Source: Diphasiastrum complanatum
Taxonomy: Eukaryota > Streptophyta > Lycopodiopsida > Lycopodiales > Lycopodiaceae
DNA: 64,000 nt
Assembly: GCA_029204225.1 (NCBI GenBank)
Contig: CM055095.1
Location: forward strand, 74,701,501 to 74,765,500
Direction of reading: 5' to 3'
The notes beneath the pieces are model-generated. The model did not search any database. It saw only the letters and a program-made list of their open reading frames with translations, and was not told the origin of the DNA. The position numbers and the translations under genes are program-made. Numbering within the stretch: the stretch's first letter is position 1; each line of letters opens with the position of its first letter. Shown piece after piece: positions 10,467-19,861 of this stretch.

Positions 10467-11545
10467 CTCCTCAAATTTAGCTTTGGAAATTATGATACTT
10501 CTATCACTTACTCCAATTTTAGATCTTAGCTTAACAAATGAATCCTTAGGCAAAGATTTAGTGAATAGATCAGCTAAGCAATTCGATGAAGACACATGTT
10601 GCAGCTTGATCTCTTTGGCTTGCACCTTCTCCCTCACAAAATGATGAGCAATCTTGATGTGCGTGCTCCTTGCATGGAATGTAGGATTATTAGCAAGTGA
10701 TTGGGCTGATTGGTTGTCACAATAGATGGTAGAAACCTCCTCCTCCATGACATGAAGCTCCACCAATAGCCTCTTGAGGCATAAGACCTCCTTGCATGTT
10801 GATGTCAAAACCTTATACTCGGATTCTGTGGAAGATAAGGAAATTGTATCTTGCTTTTTGGAAAGCCATGATACTATTCCATCACATAAGAAAGTAGCAA
10901 ATGCACTTGTAGATTTTGGATCCACTATTTCACCCACAAAATTTGAGTCACTATAAGCTCTTAAGACAAGATTAGTCCCATTGTACAATATGCCAAAATT
11001 CCTAGTTGATGAGATATATCTTATGACTCTTTTGGCCATTTTCCAATGTGATACCAAAGGACTTTGCATAAAATTTTTCAACACTATAACTAAGATCAGG
11101 TCTAGTTATAGTCGAATAGATTAAGGAGCCTATAAGCCTTCTATATAGAGTGATGTTCTCAAAGGATGCTTCATCACCATCAATAAATGCTTTTACATGT
11201 GGCTCCATTGGAGTCTCCATGCCTTTACAATTCTTCATTCTACATCTATCTAGGATGGATGTAGCATACTTAGATTGAAAAATAAAGCTAAAGTCCAATT
11301 CTCTTATGAATTCTGTTCCTAGAATGAAGTTCAATAGGCCGAGATCTACCATTTTAAACTCTTTAGATAAAGCAAGCTTTACATCTCTTATTCCATCTAG
11401 ATCATTTCCACTTAAAATAATGTCATCAACATACAATACAAGAATAAAGATCTTTCCATCATGAAATCTTATGTACAATGATGGATCATAAAAACTTAAA
11501 ACAAAGTTGATGGAAATAAGAAAAGAGTTTAGCCTGGAGTACCAT
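10467..11545 (-). pseudogene. Copia RT C-terminus and RNase H (element H)
   Basis: Two frames, 11478-11002 and 11084-10446, overlap after a frameshift near 11085. The first has the RT catalytic box LVLYVDDIIL, LLNFILGTEF and a TPMEPHVKA block. The second has RNase H: YSDSNFVGE, STESEYKVL, CDNQSAQSLANN, ARSTHIKIAHHFVREK and DLFTKSLPKD. The sequence differs from A, so this is another lineage. RT is missing upstream of WYSRL. No function is expected. Confidence 0.85.
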
Positions 11546-11546
11546 G

Positions 11547-12360
11547 TGTTGGATTTACTCCTTCTACTCTCCTAAATCCCATTTTTAATCTGCCTCCATT
11601 CTTGCTGCATATTTACTAACGTTGTCATGCAGCCTACATATTTACACACAAATTCGCATAGACGAATAAAAGGCGAAAGAATCGCGAACACTGTGATTTT
11701 ACACAGGTTATGGTGACAGGCGAAAAGGGGACACTATCCTACAGAATGCCGAAGGTGTCCTAAAAGCTAAGGCACCCTGTAAATCTTATCCTAAGGCCAT
11801 TCGTAAGAGTGACCCACTTTTTGCATCATCACCAACGTTCACTTCAACACTAGCTGATGTCGCACCCTTTTTATGCTCACTCCATGCAGTTGTGCTAACA
11901 AATTGGACAACGATTGCAGCCACCCATGATCGCCTACAAACAACACATCCACTCTGTACTTTCACATATGCACACCTGTAATATTATGTATATATACATA
12001 TTATGGACACCATTCATGTGATGATGATGATCAGATGATCAAGTGAGAGAAGTTGTATTGTGCTCTACTGCATTATTAACATGTATACATGATATACTTA
12101 ATCTGATATAGCTCTTTGTTCTGCATTCCGATTTGTGTTAATATTGCTATGCTTGTTTTTCATTTTGTCTGATCTTTCTAGTTGTTCTTTCTGGTAATAG
12201 ATAATTAACTTCTAGTCTTGTCTTTCGCGAATCATTTGCGACTAATTATCAGTCGAGCACAGTCTAGCTCTTCGCAAATCATTCACGACATATAATTTGT
12301 CTTGCAATTCACAACAAATTATTCATCTAGCGCTTCATCCATTAAATGTTTGGTTGGTGA
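11547..12360 (+). repeat. 5' LTR of remnant I, 3'-truncated
   Basis: Matches the reverse complement of 63060-63884: shared start TGTTGGATTTA, shared ACTCTCCTAAATCCCATTTT, and shared downstream blocks around TTCGCGA and GTTTGG. A TATA-like TATATATACA lies near 11990. The 3' end is replaced by gag sequence after GGTTGGTGA. Confidence 0.78.
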
Positions 12361-13430
12361 AAACACTGATGATCAGGCACTTATGACACACCAAAAGCAA
12401 GGCAAAGGCAAGGGCAAGAAGAAGTCTAAGCAGTAGTTTGCCAAGACTCATAAGGATGAGAGATCTTCCAGCAAGACCAAGAAGAAGGGCAAATGCTTCC
12501 ATTGTGGCAAAAAGGGCCATTGGAAGAGTGAATGTCAGAAATTCTTGGCAGAATCAGACAAGGGAAAACCAAAGCAAGCAGGTAACCTTGTCGTTGAGGG
12601 TGAAATTGAAGACTCTAGTATCTTCATATCAGGATTGTCATCTAATCAAGATGATAAAGCATGGTACATTGACTCGAGAGCCACAAGACCTATGACAGGT
12701 AACAAGGATTGGTTCAGTAGCTTGAAAGTTTTGGATAATGGAACATCCGTTTTACAAGCAAATGGTGATGTGTGCAAGATCAAGGGGATAGGCACCGTTT
12801 CAATCCAACTACCTAATGGCAAAAGCATGATGACCAAGGAGGTGCTTTATGTACCAGGTTTGAAGAAAAATCTACTTTCCGTTGGCATCATTATTGATCA
12901 AAAGTTGAAATTTGAATTTTCCCATGATCGTTGCTTTGTAAAGGATGTGAACCAAAAGTTCAAGGTCATTGCTGATGGTATAGGGGATCCCAACACTAAA
13001 TTGTACAGGTTGAATGCTACAATCAAGAAACAACATGGTCTTATCTCATCCATTCCATGGCAAACTGAACTGTGGCATAAGAGGCTTGGTCATTTGAACT
13101 TAGGAAGCCTCAGTTTGATGAGGAAACTGGAAATGGTGAGATGATTGCCTATGATGGAAGTCCATTTGAAGACGATGTGCGAATCATGTGTGTATGGAAA
13201 GAAACATCGAGAGAAGTTCAATAAAGGTGGTGTTGCAAGGGCAAAGAACATTTTGGATCTGATCCACACAGATCTATGCGGGCCTATGAGAACTATGTCC
13301 TTAGGTAAAGCCTTCTATTTCATGACCTTCATTGATGAATATGTCACGTAAGACGTGGATTTACTTCTTGAAGAGGAAATTGGATGCGTTTGACACTTTC
13401 AAGAGCTTCAAAACATTGGTAAAAAATAAG
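12361..13430 (+). pseudogene. Copia gag C-terminus, protease and integrase start
   Basis: The zinc knuckle CFHCGKKGHWKSEC lies at about 12493-12535. The protease block reads WYIDSRATRPMTG, so the active-site D-S-G has become D-S-R, which should abolish activity. LYVPGLKKNLLSVG and the pre-integrase LWHKRLGHLNLGSL follow, then MCESCVYGKKHREKF of the HHCC zinc region and the integrase start LIHTDLCGPM...FMTFIDEY. A stop at 13142-13144, a frameshift near 13350 and truncation before the second catalytic aspartate make it dead. Confidence 0.87.
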
Positions 13431-13434
13431 ACAG

Positions 13435-13746
13435 TGTTGTCTAATTTGATTGCTTAACTGATATCCAAAGAGCCTGGAAGATAAAGTAGTCTTTATAACC
13501 ACAGACCTTGACCAAATTGTTTCATCATTGGTGTTCCTGAATGCCAATTTACTCAAATATATTTGGATAACCAGATATGTTGTTGTAGTATTCACTGTGA
13601 ATATTGCACATTCCATTCCGTTAACCGTCACATATACACTTATCATACAAAAGATGAGATTATTCTCTCTCTTGGGGAACGATCAAACCTTTTATACTAC
13701 TTAATTCATTGATTTTGTGAAAATCTATAATGACTAGGCCACCACA
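13435..13746 (+). repeat. Left LTR of J, only the 3' 312 bp
   Basis: Closely matches 15587-15892 and ends in the same CTAGGCCACCACA. It begins abruptly beside integrase sequence of remnant I. Confidence 0.85.
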
Positions 13747-13751
13747 TAATT

Positions 13752-13769
13752 TGGCGCCGTTGCCGGGGA
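13752..13769 (+). promoter_or_regulatory. Primer binding site of J (Gypsy type)
   Basis: TGGCGCCGTTGCCGGGGA, five bases after the LTR end. This site is characteristic of Athila/Tat-type plant Gypsy elements and differs from the TGGTATCAGAGC of the Copia elements here. Confidence 0.88.
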
Positions 13770-13836
13770 GATGAATTTCATTTTTTGCAATATTTTTAAG
13801 TGTATTACATCTACGAATCTTTCTCATGTGATGCAT

Positions 13837-14394
13837 GCCAAGAACATACTCTCAAGTAACTCTTGAACAAAAACATTTAGAGCGTGCACATCGATTAGAA
13901 GCATATAGAAAATCTAGAGATTTGTATTTGTAGAATTTCAAAACTCGTCAGTTAGAGCAAGATTAACACCTAAAGCGTTTAATGATCTTCTAAATGCTAC
14001 TATAGCATTTGTAGATTCATTTGAGAAAAAATCCGTTAAAACACCAAGTTCTACAGATTCGTCTGATTCTACTTTTGAACCAAGTTCAGAATCAAAATCT
14101 TCTTCTTCAGAACCATTATCTGAGCATAGTCTAGATTCTGATCCTCCAAATCCTCCGAGTCCTCCAAGTTCACCTGGTTCGTCATCATCTGATAATATGG
14201 CTAACCCAGCGCCACCCACATCTACAAAAATCAGATATGATTTCTTTGCTGGATCATCATCTAAAGATGCAGATAGTTATTTGTCGTGGTTTGAATCCAT
14301 TACCATAGCAAATAAAGAACATACGGACGTGGGAAATCTACATAGATTGAGAACCCAACTATTCTCATTATTTGGAGGAAGTCAAAACAAATAA
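13837..14394 (+). pseudogene. Gypsy-type gag of J
   Basis: Begins with a short frame MPRTYSQVTLEQKHLERAHR, typical of Gypsy gag starts, which stops near 13932. A second frame, open from about 13940, carries a serine/proline-rich stretch (SSTDSSDSTFEPSSES, then PPNPPSPPSSPG). It leads into MANPAPPTSTKIRYDFFAGSS and DADSYLSWFESITIANKEHTD, a retrotransposon gag motif. It stops at 14394 after only the beginning of the capsid fold. A frameshift and C-terminal loss are evident. Confidence 0.65.
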
Positions 14395-14827
14395 TATACT
14401 TCGCTCCACTAATCCAATAACCAGACCATACTATACTTACAGTTATGTAAATATTGCTTCTCTCATCTCATATGCCCTTTTATCCGTTCAACAACTGTAC
14501 ATTAAAGCAAAATTCCTAGAATATACATATGCTGCCCTCTCACTCACTGTCCCTTCTGCTGAGATGTCTGAAATCTTGTCTGAGGATAGTTGGTACAAGC
14601 ATCTTGTAAACAACACATTGATCGATAACCCTTTCGCACCAGTGGGGAATCAAGGAATGGGAGGATATCCCAATCTGTCATTTCAGGAAGATTACAACCA
14701 GAAGAATAATTATTTCCTCGCTACAAAAGGAATGACCTTGGAGCAAGTTAATGAAGAGAACGAAGCCCAAGCTAAGATTATCTTTCATAGCAAGCCAGCC
14801 AACAGAAAGCAACAAAGAAGGATGTAA
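14372..14827 (+). pseudogene. Unrecognised frame in J, possibly gag remnant
   Basis: A 151-codon frame overlapping the end of the gag frame, with sequence such as SAEMSEILSEDSWYKHLVNN and AKIIFHSKPANRKQQRRM. I do not recognise a domain. A basic C-terminus and position before the polypurine tract suggest the tail of gag or of a deleted polyprotein. Confidence 0.35.
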
Positions 14828-14856
14828 ATAAATTGTTTGCGAGCCGCTACATAGCT

Positions 14857-14867
14857 GAGGAAGGGAA
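14857..14867 (+). promoter_or_regulatory. Polypurine tract of J
   Basis: GAGGAAGGGAA just before the right LTR start TGTGGAGCC. Confidence 0.65.
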
Positions 14868-14869
14868 TA

Positions 14870-15892
14870 TGTGGAGCCTCATGATCCCACATTATCCAAG
14901 TGATTGTTATATATTATAAAAATTTTCAATTTTTATATATGTAAATGTGCTATAGTGCCTACATACATGTAAAGGCCTATTTTCACTTTGTAATTCACAT
15001 CTAGGAGAGAACTCGCGACGTTTGTGCGACGTTCTATAGAGACGCAGTAGCGGATCTCAATCGACTTTTTGACGTTTGGTAAACGACATTGAGACCGGTG
15101 ATCGTTCTCATAAGGACGACACTTCGTGCCATTGTACTTACGTATTTGCACAGTTCTGAGTATCAATAGAGAGAGAAGAGCAAGTTTTCTATAGCTCAAG
15201 CATTCTTCTCTCTACCATCTTTTACAGTATTACTTCTTATCAATTGAGCGAATACACTCTGTATGATCTGTGAATGTTTGTGATACTGCTCTGTTTGTGT
15301 CATACACATTTCTCATGTTTTACTGAATTTTAGCCACTCTAACGTGGATTTTTAGGCATAACCAGCAAGCAACAATTCTGACTAATGAGTGCAGAGAATA
15401 AGCCGAAGCTGTTAAGCATAACCTTTATCAAAACTTCTTTCAATTCTGAATGAGCTATGTGTTCAGATAACGAACTTGTTTGATGCTCTGTTTTGTTAGC
15501 TTCCTGCGATAAGAACTAAATCTATGTGTTTGATTAAGAGGAATCTTTAGCCAATGTGATTCTATTTGATGAATCTATTTGCTAGTTGTTGTCTGATCTG
15601 ATTGCTTAACTGATATCCAAAGAACCTGAAAGATAAAATAATCTTTATAACCACAGACCTTGACCAAATCGTTTCATCATTGGTGTTCCTGGATGCCAAT
15701 TTACCCAAATATCTTTGGATAACCAAATATGTCGCTGTGGTATTCATTGTGGATATTGCACATTCCATTCCGTTAACCATCACATATACACTTATGATAC
15801 AAAAAATGAGATTATTCTCTCTCTTGGATCAAATCTTTTATACTACTTAATTCATTGATTTTGTGGAAATCTATAATGACTAGGCCACCACA
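14870..15892 (+). repeat. Right LTR of J
   Basis: About 1023 bp with matching ends TGTGG/CCACA. The last 306 bp match the left fragment. A TATA-like run (TATATATTATAAAAATT) lies near 14905-14925. Confidence 0.68.
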
Positions 15893-17021
15893 GTTTCAAA
15901 TCTTGGTGCATTATTTTGAAAGCATTTGTTGTTGTTCAAAGGAGTGCTTTGTGCATTGAAACAGGTTGAAAGAGAAGATCAAGTCATTGCTACATGGCAA
16001 CCTCAATTGGAGTCATGTTGGAAGCCAATGATAGACTTACCTCAAGTAACTATTCATTGTGGAAAGTGAGGATGGAATCACTTCTTGAGATGAATGATGT
16101 TTTGGATATTGTTGTAGGTTTGGAGGAGAGACCAGCAATACAACAAGATCAACTGAGGTATGATAAGAGGGCCAAGAAGGCTCTACACATGATAAAGATG
16201 AATGTTACCAATGAGCTTCTCAAGGAAGTAGGTAAGTGCATATCATCTTTGGAAGCTTGGGATTCATTGAAGCAGCTTTATGAATCCAAGTATACTTCTA
16301 GAGTGTTACTCTAAGAAGTCAAATCTTATCTTGTTGCAAAAGAATGAAGAAAGTCCAAGTACTTTTGTTTTGACGATGAAAGCATTGAATGATGAGTTGG
16401 CTTGCATTGTTGAAAGCATTAAGGAAGGAGAGCTTATTCAAGTGATTCTTAATGGCTTGTTGGATGCTCATGCTAATATTGTTCAAAGTATTGCTATTCA
16501 AAAGAATTTGCCAAGTTTGATGGATCTTCAAGAGATCTTGATCAATGAAGAATATAGGCTTCAAGCAAGAGGTGGATCTACATCGATACTTCAAGATGAT
16601 GCTATGTTCAGAAAGGGCAAATTCAAGGGCAAAGCCAAAAGCAAGTGGTCTAAAGGGCAAGATCAAGTGGATGCTTCTTCAAGTGGCAAAAAGAAGGATA
16701 GATCAAAGCTCAAGTGCTTCTATTGTGACATCAAAGGACACTTTGCAAGTGAGTGCTACAAGAAGAAGAGAGATCAAGGAGACAAGCAAGGTAATCTTAC
16801 TCTTGATGAGGATGGTTTGGATGTGCAAGATGCAAATGACGATGCTTTTGTGATGTCTTCATGTATGCTTGCTAATGATGGAGATCTAGATCCTTGGTGG
16901 ATTGATAGTGGAGCAAGTTCACACATGACCTTTCACAAAGAGTACTTCACTTCTTTGTTGGCATATGGAGATGACAAGAGGGTGATCTACACGGCCAATG
17001 ATGGTGAGTGTGCAATCAAAG
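15893..17021 (+). pseudogene. Copia leader, gag and protease remnant (D1)
   Basis: Gag starts at ATG 15994 (MATSIGVMLEANDRLTSSNY), clearly related to gag of element A. A stop/frameshift near 16312 breaks it; the next frame (16280-17026) continues gag, the zinc knuckle CFYCDIKGHFASEC and the protease DPWWIDSGASSHMT. The sequence stops being Copia coding at GECAIK, where an LTR fragment of E begins across the shared bases AAAG. Its own LTR is gone, cut at the left by J. The last 205 bp repeat at 22540-22749. Confidence 0.87.
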
Positions 17022-17166
17022 TTTGAGACTTCTTCAACATGAAATATATACTAAAATAAAAGTATCTAGGCCTCTTTCACACGTGTGAAATGTTAGATCC
17101 AAAACTACGTACAAAAATTGCCAATTTAGGCCTCAAACTAGCTAGGAAATGTTGACAATTTTCACA
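17022..17166 (-). repeat. 3' LTR fragment of E
   Basis: Matches the end of 21885-22539 (TTTGAGACTTCTTCAACATG to ATTTTCACA), including the palindrome TTTCACACGTGTGAAA at 17075-17090. The first ~510 bp are missing. Confidence 0.9.
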
Positions 17167-17178
17167 CTCCCTCTTCAA
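17167..17178 (-). promoter_or_regulatory. Polypurine tract of E
   Basis: GAAGAGGGAG on the minus strand, the same as in A, next to the LTR fragment. Confidence 0.8.
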
Positions 17179-17179
17179 G

Positions 17180-18343
17180 TTAACTTGCTAGTTTTACAAC
17201 ACTAATTTGCTCCAACCTAAGAATGATCTCCATCATGATAATAGACCTCTTCTCAAGTGTTCTAATATGTACAATATGAAGTACAACATAATTGATATAG
17301 ATAACAGTGTCCATATAGGATGCTTCACTATTTCTTACATCAATTTTACATAGAATGGTGAACATGATACATGTAAAAGAACATAGAATTATAATGAAAG
17401 GATTCCTCCATGTATCCACCTTTGAATTCTCCGTAAAATAGCAGCAAACAAGCTGTAAGTGAAAGTAACTAAGTGTTTGCATGCCTCCTCCACATTCCAC
17501 TATGCCCATAGTGAATGCACCATGTATCTCCATGAATGAACCTCCATCACCACCTTGCCTTTGTAGATCTCCAATCCATGAAAGCCCTTGAGTGAATGAA
17601 TGCCAAAATGATGTGTTCTCTGCTCCATTAGAATGAGCAAAACTTGAACCTGAAATACTTGTAGTATCTCCACAATATTTGCATACAACCCTTGATCCTA
17701 CATTGTCAACAATTTGCCAATTTGCCAACACTAGGATGCTAGATCTTGAACTTTGCTCAAAAGTAAACATATTGACCACTTCAATATCTTTCAAGATTTG
17801 AATGAATACATGTACTTGATCATAAGAACCAGCAATGATAACTATTCCATCTCCAAGATCCAAATGATGCAAAACTATGGAACTAGTTTCATTGAATTTT
17901 GACAATTTCAACACATTGACATGACAATGTTCATACATGAGATTAAACAAATAAGGTAGAGTAAAAGGACACTTCCTTGCTGCTCCAAGAACCTTACTTG
18001 AACCTTCAAGAACCTGTAAAAATAGATTCAAAATGCTTTGCCCATGTGGCTCTCCTTTGATGCTTTTGACTAGCTTCCAATTGCTACTTGCCTCTTGGTG
18101 TTGATGAAGCAATTCAAGATCAACATCTTGATCTTCCAATAAAACATCAAGGACTTTGCATTTATAAACATCTTCATATATGAACCTCTGAAGATACTCC
18201 CTCTCAAACACATGATTAACATCCCATAGGATCTCATCATTGCTTGATTTCAACTTTTCAATATAGTTAGTGAAAACAATGTCACCATCATAAACCAAAA
18301 GATAGATTTCTACAATTCTATCCAACATGAAGTAGAGTATCAA
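17180..18343 (-). CDS. Module frame of E, unknown function (replaces RT/RNase H)
   Basis: A 387-residue open frame with no RT, RNase H or integrase motif. Blocks shared with C and F include: VLLEDQDVDLELLHQHQ, WKLVKSIKGEP, NLFLQVLEGSSKVLGAARKC, KLSKFNETSS, GGDGGSFMEIHGA, LVCCYFTENSKVDTWRNP and CKIDVRNSEASYMDTVIYIN. A hydrophobic run (PFIIILCSFTCIMFTILC) could span a membrane, but it is not kept in the other copies. It ends beside the polypurine tract, so it holds the position of RNase H. I do not recognise a family; it could be a captured gene fragment. The first ATG is uncertain because a 189-residue frame overlaps upstream. Confidence 0.6.
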   Translation of the reverse strand: MILYFMLDRIVEIYLLVYDGDIVFTNYIEKLKSSNDEILWDVNHVFEREYLQRFIYEDVYKCKVLDVLLEDQDVDLELLHQHQEASSNWKLVKSIKGEPHGQSILNLFLQVLEGSSKVLGAARKCPFTLPYLFNLMYEHCHVNVLKLSKFNETSSIVLHHLDLGDGIVIIAGSYDQVHVFIQILKDIEVVNMFTFEQSSRSSILVLANWQIVDNVGSRVVCKYCGDTTSISGSSFAHSNGAENTSFWHSFTQGLSWIGDLQRQGGDGGSFMEIHGAFTMGIVECGGGMQTLSYFHLQLVCCYFTENSKVDTWRNPFIIILCSFTCIMFTILCKIDVRNSEASYMDTVIYINYVVLHIVHIRTLEKRSIIMMEIILRLEQISVVKLAS

Positions 18344-18887
18344 ACCTAATCAAACTAGCCCATTTGAGATCAAACCAAATCTCAATGAGCTCACCAATGA
18401 GATCTTCCTTGCCTTGGAGAAATTGCCACTTGAGTTGCTCCATGTAGTCTTCTTCATCCAACCTTTTGCCATCTTGATCATGCATGAACACTCCACCACA
18501 ATCATAGCAACCTTTGAGTTGATGAAGAGATGTAAGATCCATGTCTTGAATCTTCCCAAGAGTCACTCTTCCTTTGCCCTTTCCTTCACAAGACTCCCTC
18601 TTAATGATCACACCACAAAAGTTAGCAATCTCCCTCTTGATAGTTGCATCATAAGAAATGGAAGATTCTTGAACATTAGAAGCCATGAAAAGAATACATA
18701 GTTCCTTCAACATAAGAATGATTAAAGTACTTTTTCTTGTCAAACCTGGACTTTTAATCAATGATATAGGTAATGATAATGAACCCTCACTATCATTCAC
18801 AAGAGCATCATTCAAAGTACATTCTACTTTGAACACTTCACATTCATCTCTCCCTTTTGACTTGAGATCTTCCTCACCAAGTCTCAC
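18318..18887 (-). CDS. Second unrecognised frame of E
   Basis: 189 codons, overlapping the module frame by 26 bp and the protease-bearing frame by 4 bp. It includes MASNVQESSISYDATIKREI, a KGKGRVTLGKIQDMDLTSLH stretch and an acidic C-terminal part (RLDEEDYMEQLKWQF). MASN recalls the gag start of A, but the rest does not match gag. Whether it is translated is unknown; three overlapping frames suggest frameshifts in one former coding region. Confidence 0.4.
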   Translation of the reverse strand: MRLGEEDLKSKGRDECEVFKVECTLNDALVNDSEGSLSLPISLIKSPGLTRKSTLIILMLKELCILFMASNVQESSISYDATIKREIANFCGVIIKRESCEGKGKGRVTLGKIQDMDLTSLHQLKGCYDCGGVFMHDQDGKRLDEEDYMEQLKWQFLQGKEDLIGELIEIWFDLKWASLIRFDTLLHVG

Positions 18888-19861
18888 GATAGAACCTTTT
18901 GATTACTTTCTTTATGAATACATGTGACACCACTTGTTTCACAAATGACTTTTTTGGACTCATCACATAAAGATACAAAAGAAACTTTTTCTTCAATCAT
19001 GCTCAAAGCACCATCTCTTTCCAAATGAGTAAGTAAGTCATTAGCAATAACCAGTTCCAAAGAAGAGTTTTCATCACCTCCATTGATGAAGTTATCTCTC
19101 TTCTTACCTTTTTCATTTTTGCACTTGCCATGTAGTTCCATTGAAGATCCACCAAGACTTGGAAATCTATGAGTAGAAGAGTTCAAACATGATACTAATT
19201 TAGCACCACCAGACTCCATTTGACTAGTAGGTAGCACTAGTCCATCTTCAAGATCCAATGGATCCAAAACATTGATCATAGATTCACCAAAAGTTGCTAA
19301 GTTAGCACAACAATAACTATCTCCAAGAAGCTCATTAGATCTCAACCTAGATCTAGCATAAGGAAGTTCTTTAGACTTTGCATAAGATCTACCAATCTTA
19401 TTGATACTAGGGATTGACTTTTGAAAGTTGAGAGAACCACCAACATCCATTTCATTCCTCTTGCTAGACATAACAAATGCATCAAGCTTGTAAAGTCTAT
19501 TGCCCATAGCAATCAAGACATATCCCTTAGTAATGAAGCAAACATCCCCAACAAACTTTGTCTTGTACCCTTTTTTGAACATTTGACCAACACTTAGCAA
19601 ATTCCTTGAAAGTGAAGGAATGTAAAGAACACCATCAAGCCTTAAATTCCTATTAGTAGAAAGGCAATTTGGAATTGAGCCAATACCTTTGATCATACAC
19701 TCACCACCATTTGGCATGTGAACGACTTTCTTGGTTCCAACATAAGAGATCAAAGAAGTAAAGAACTCCTTGTGACTAGTCATGTGTGAACTAGATCCAC
19801 TATCTATCCACCATGAATCCTTGTCACTTCCACTTGACATTAGACTTGAAGAACACATCAT
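18884..19861 (-). pseudogene. Protease of E joined to chimeric sequence
   Basis: The N-terminal part is a Copia protease (SWWIDSGSSSHMTS, ICNG replaced by MPNGGECMIKGIGSIP, LYIPSLSRNLLSVGQM). After KLDAFVMSSKR, where the pre-integrase and integrase should follow, only short echoes remain (ARSRLRSNELL). The sequence then becomes FGESMINVLDPLDLEDGLVL, QMESGGAKL and SLGGSSMELHGK. These match module sequence of F and, more distantly, the other module copy of E. The frame ends at 18884. Confidence 0.65.

Larger units (their letters stand above)
9977..11546 (-). mobile_element. Truncated Ty1/Copia element (H), minus strand
   Basis: A 3' LTR (9977-10466), then RNase H and the C-terminal half of RT. 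The element is cut within the RT block around WYSRL by the start of another LTR at 11547 (element I). The rest of pol, gag and the 5' LTR are not seen on the far side. Confidence 0.82.
11547..13430 (+). mobile_element. Copia remnant I: LTR plus gag-PR-IN fragment
   Basis: An LTR beginning TGTTGGATTTAC is homologous to the LTR of element G at 62881-63884. It is cut short near 12360, where it joins directly to the gag C-terminus, so the LTR end, primer site and most of gag are deleted. Protease and part of integrase follow until the sequence is cut at about 13430 by LTR material of element J. Confidence 0.78.
13435..15892 (+). mobile_element. Gag-only Ty3/Gypsy-type non-autonomous element (J)
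   Basis: A left LTR fragment (13435-13746), a TGGCGCCGTTGCCGGGGA primer binding site, a gag-like region, a polypurine tract and a full right LTR (14870-15892) lie in order over about 2.46 kb. No protease, integrase or RT is seen. This fits a terminal-repeat element carrying only GAG, mobilised by a Gypsy relative. The left LTR has lost about 700 bp of its 5' end, so no target duplication can be tested. Confidence 0.75.

Noticed and set aside
13938..14219. Acidic glycine-rich frame on the minus strand
   Set aside because: Reverse shadow of the serine/proline-rich gag of J.
17380..17420. Hydrophobic stretch of the E module as an envelope-like membrane segment
   Set aside because: The hydrophobicity is not preserved in C or F, so an env-like role is not supported.
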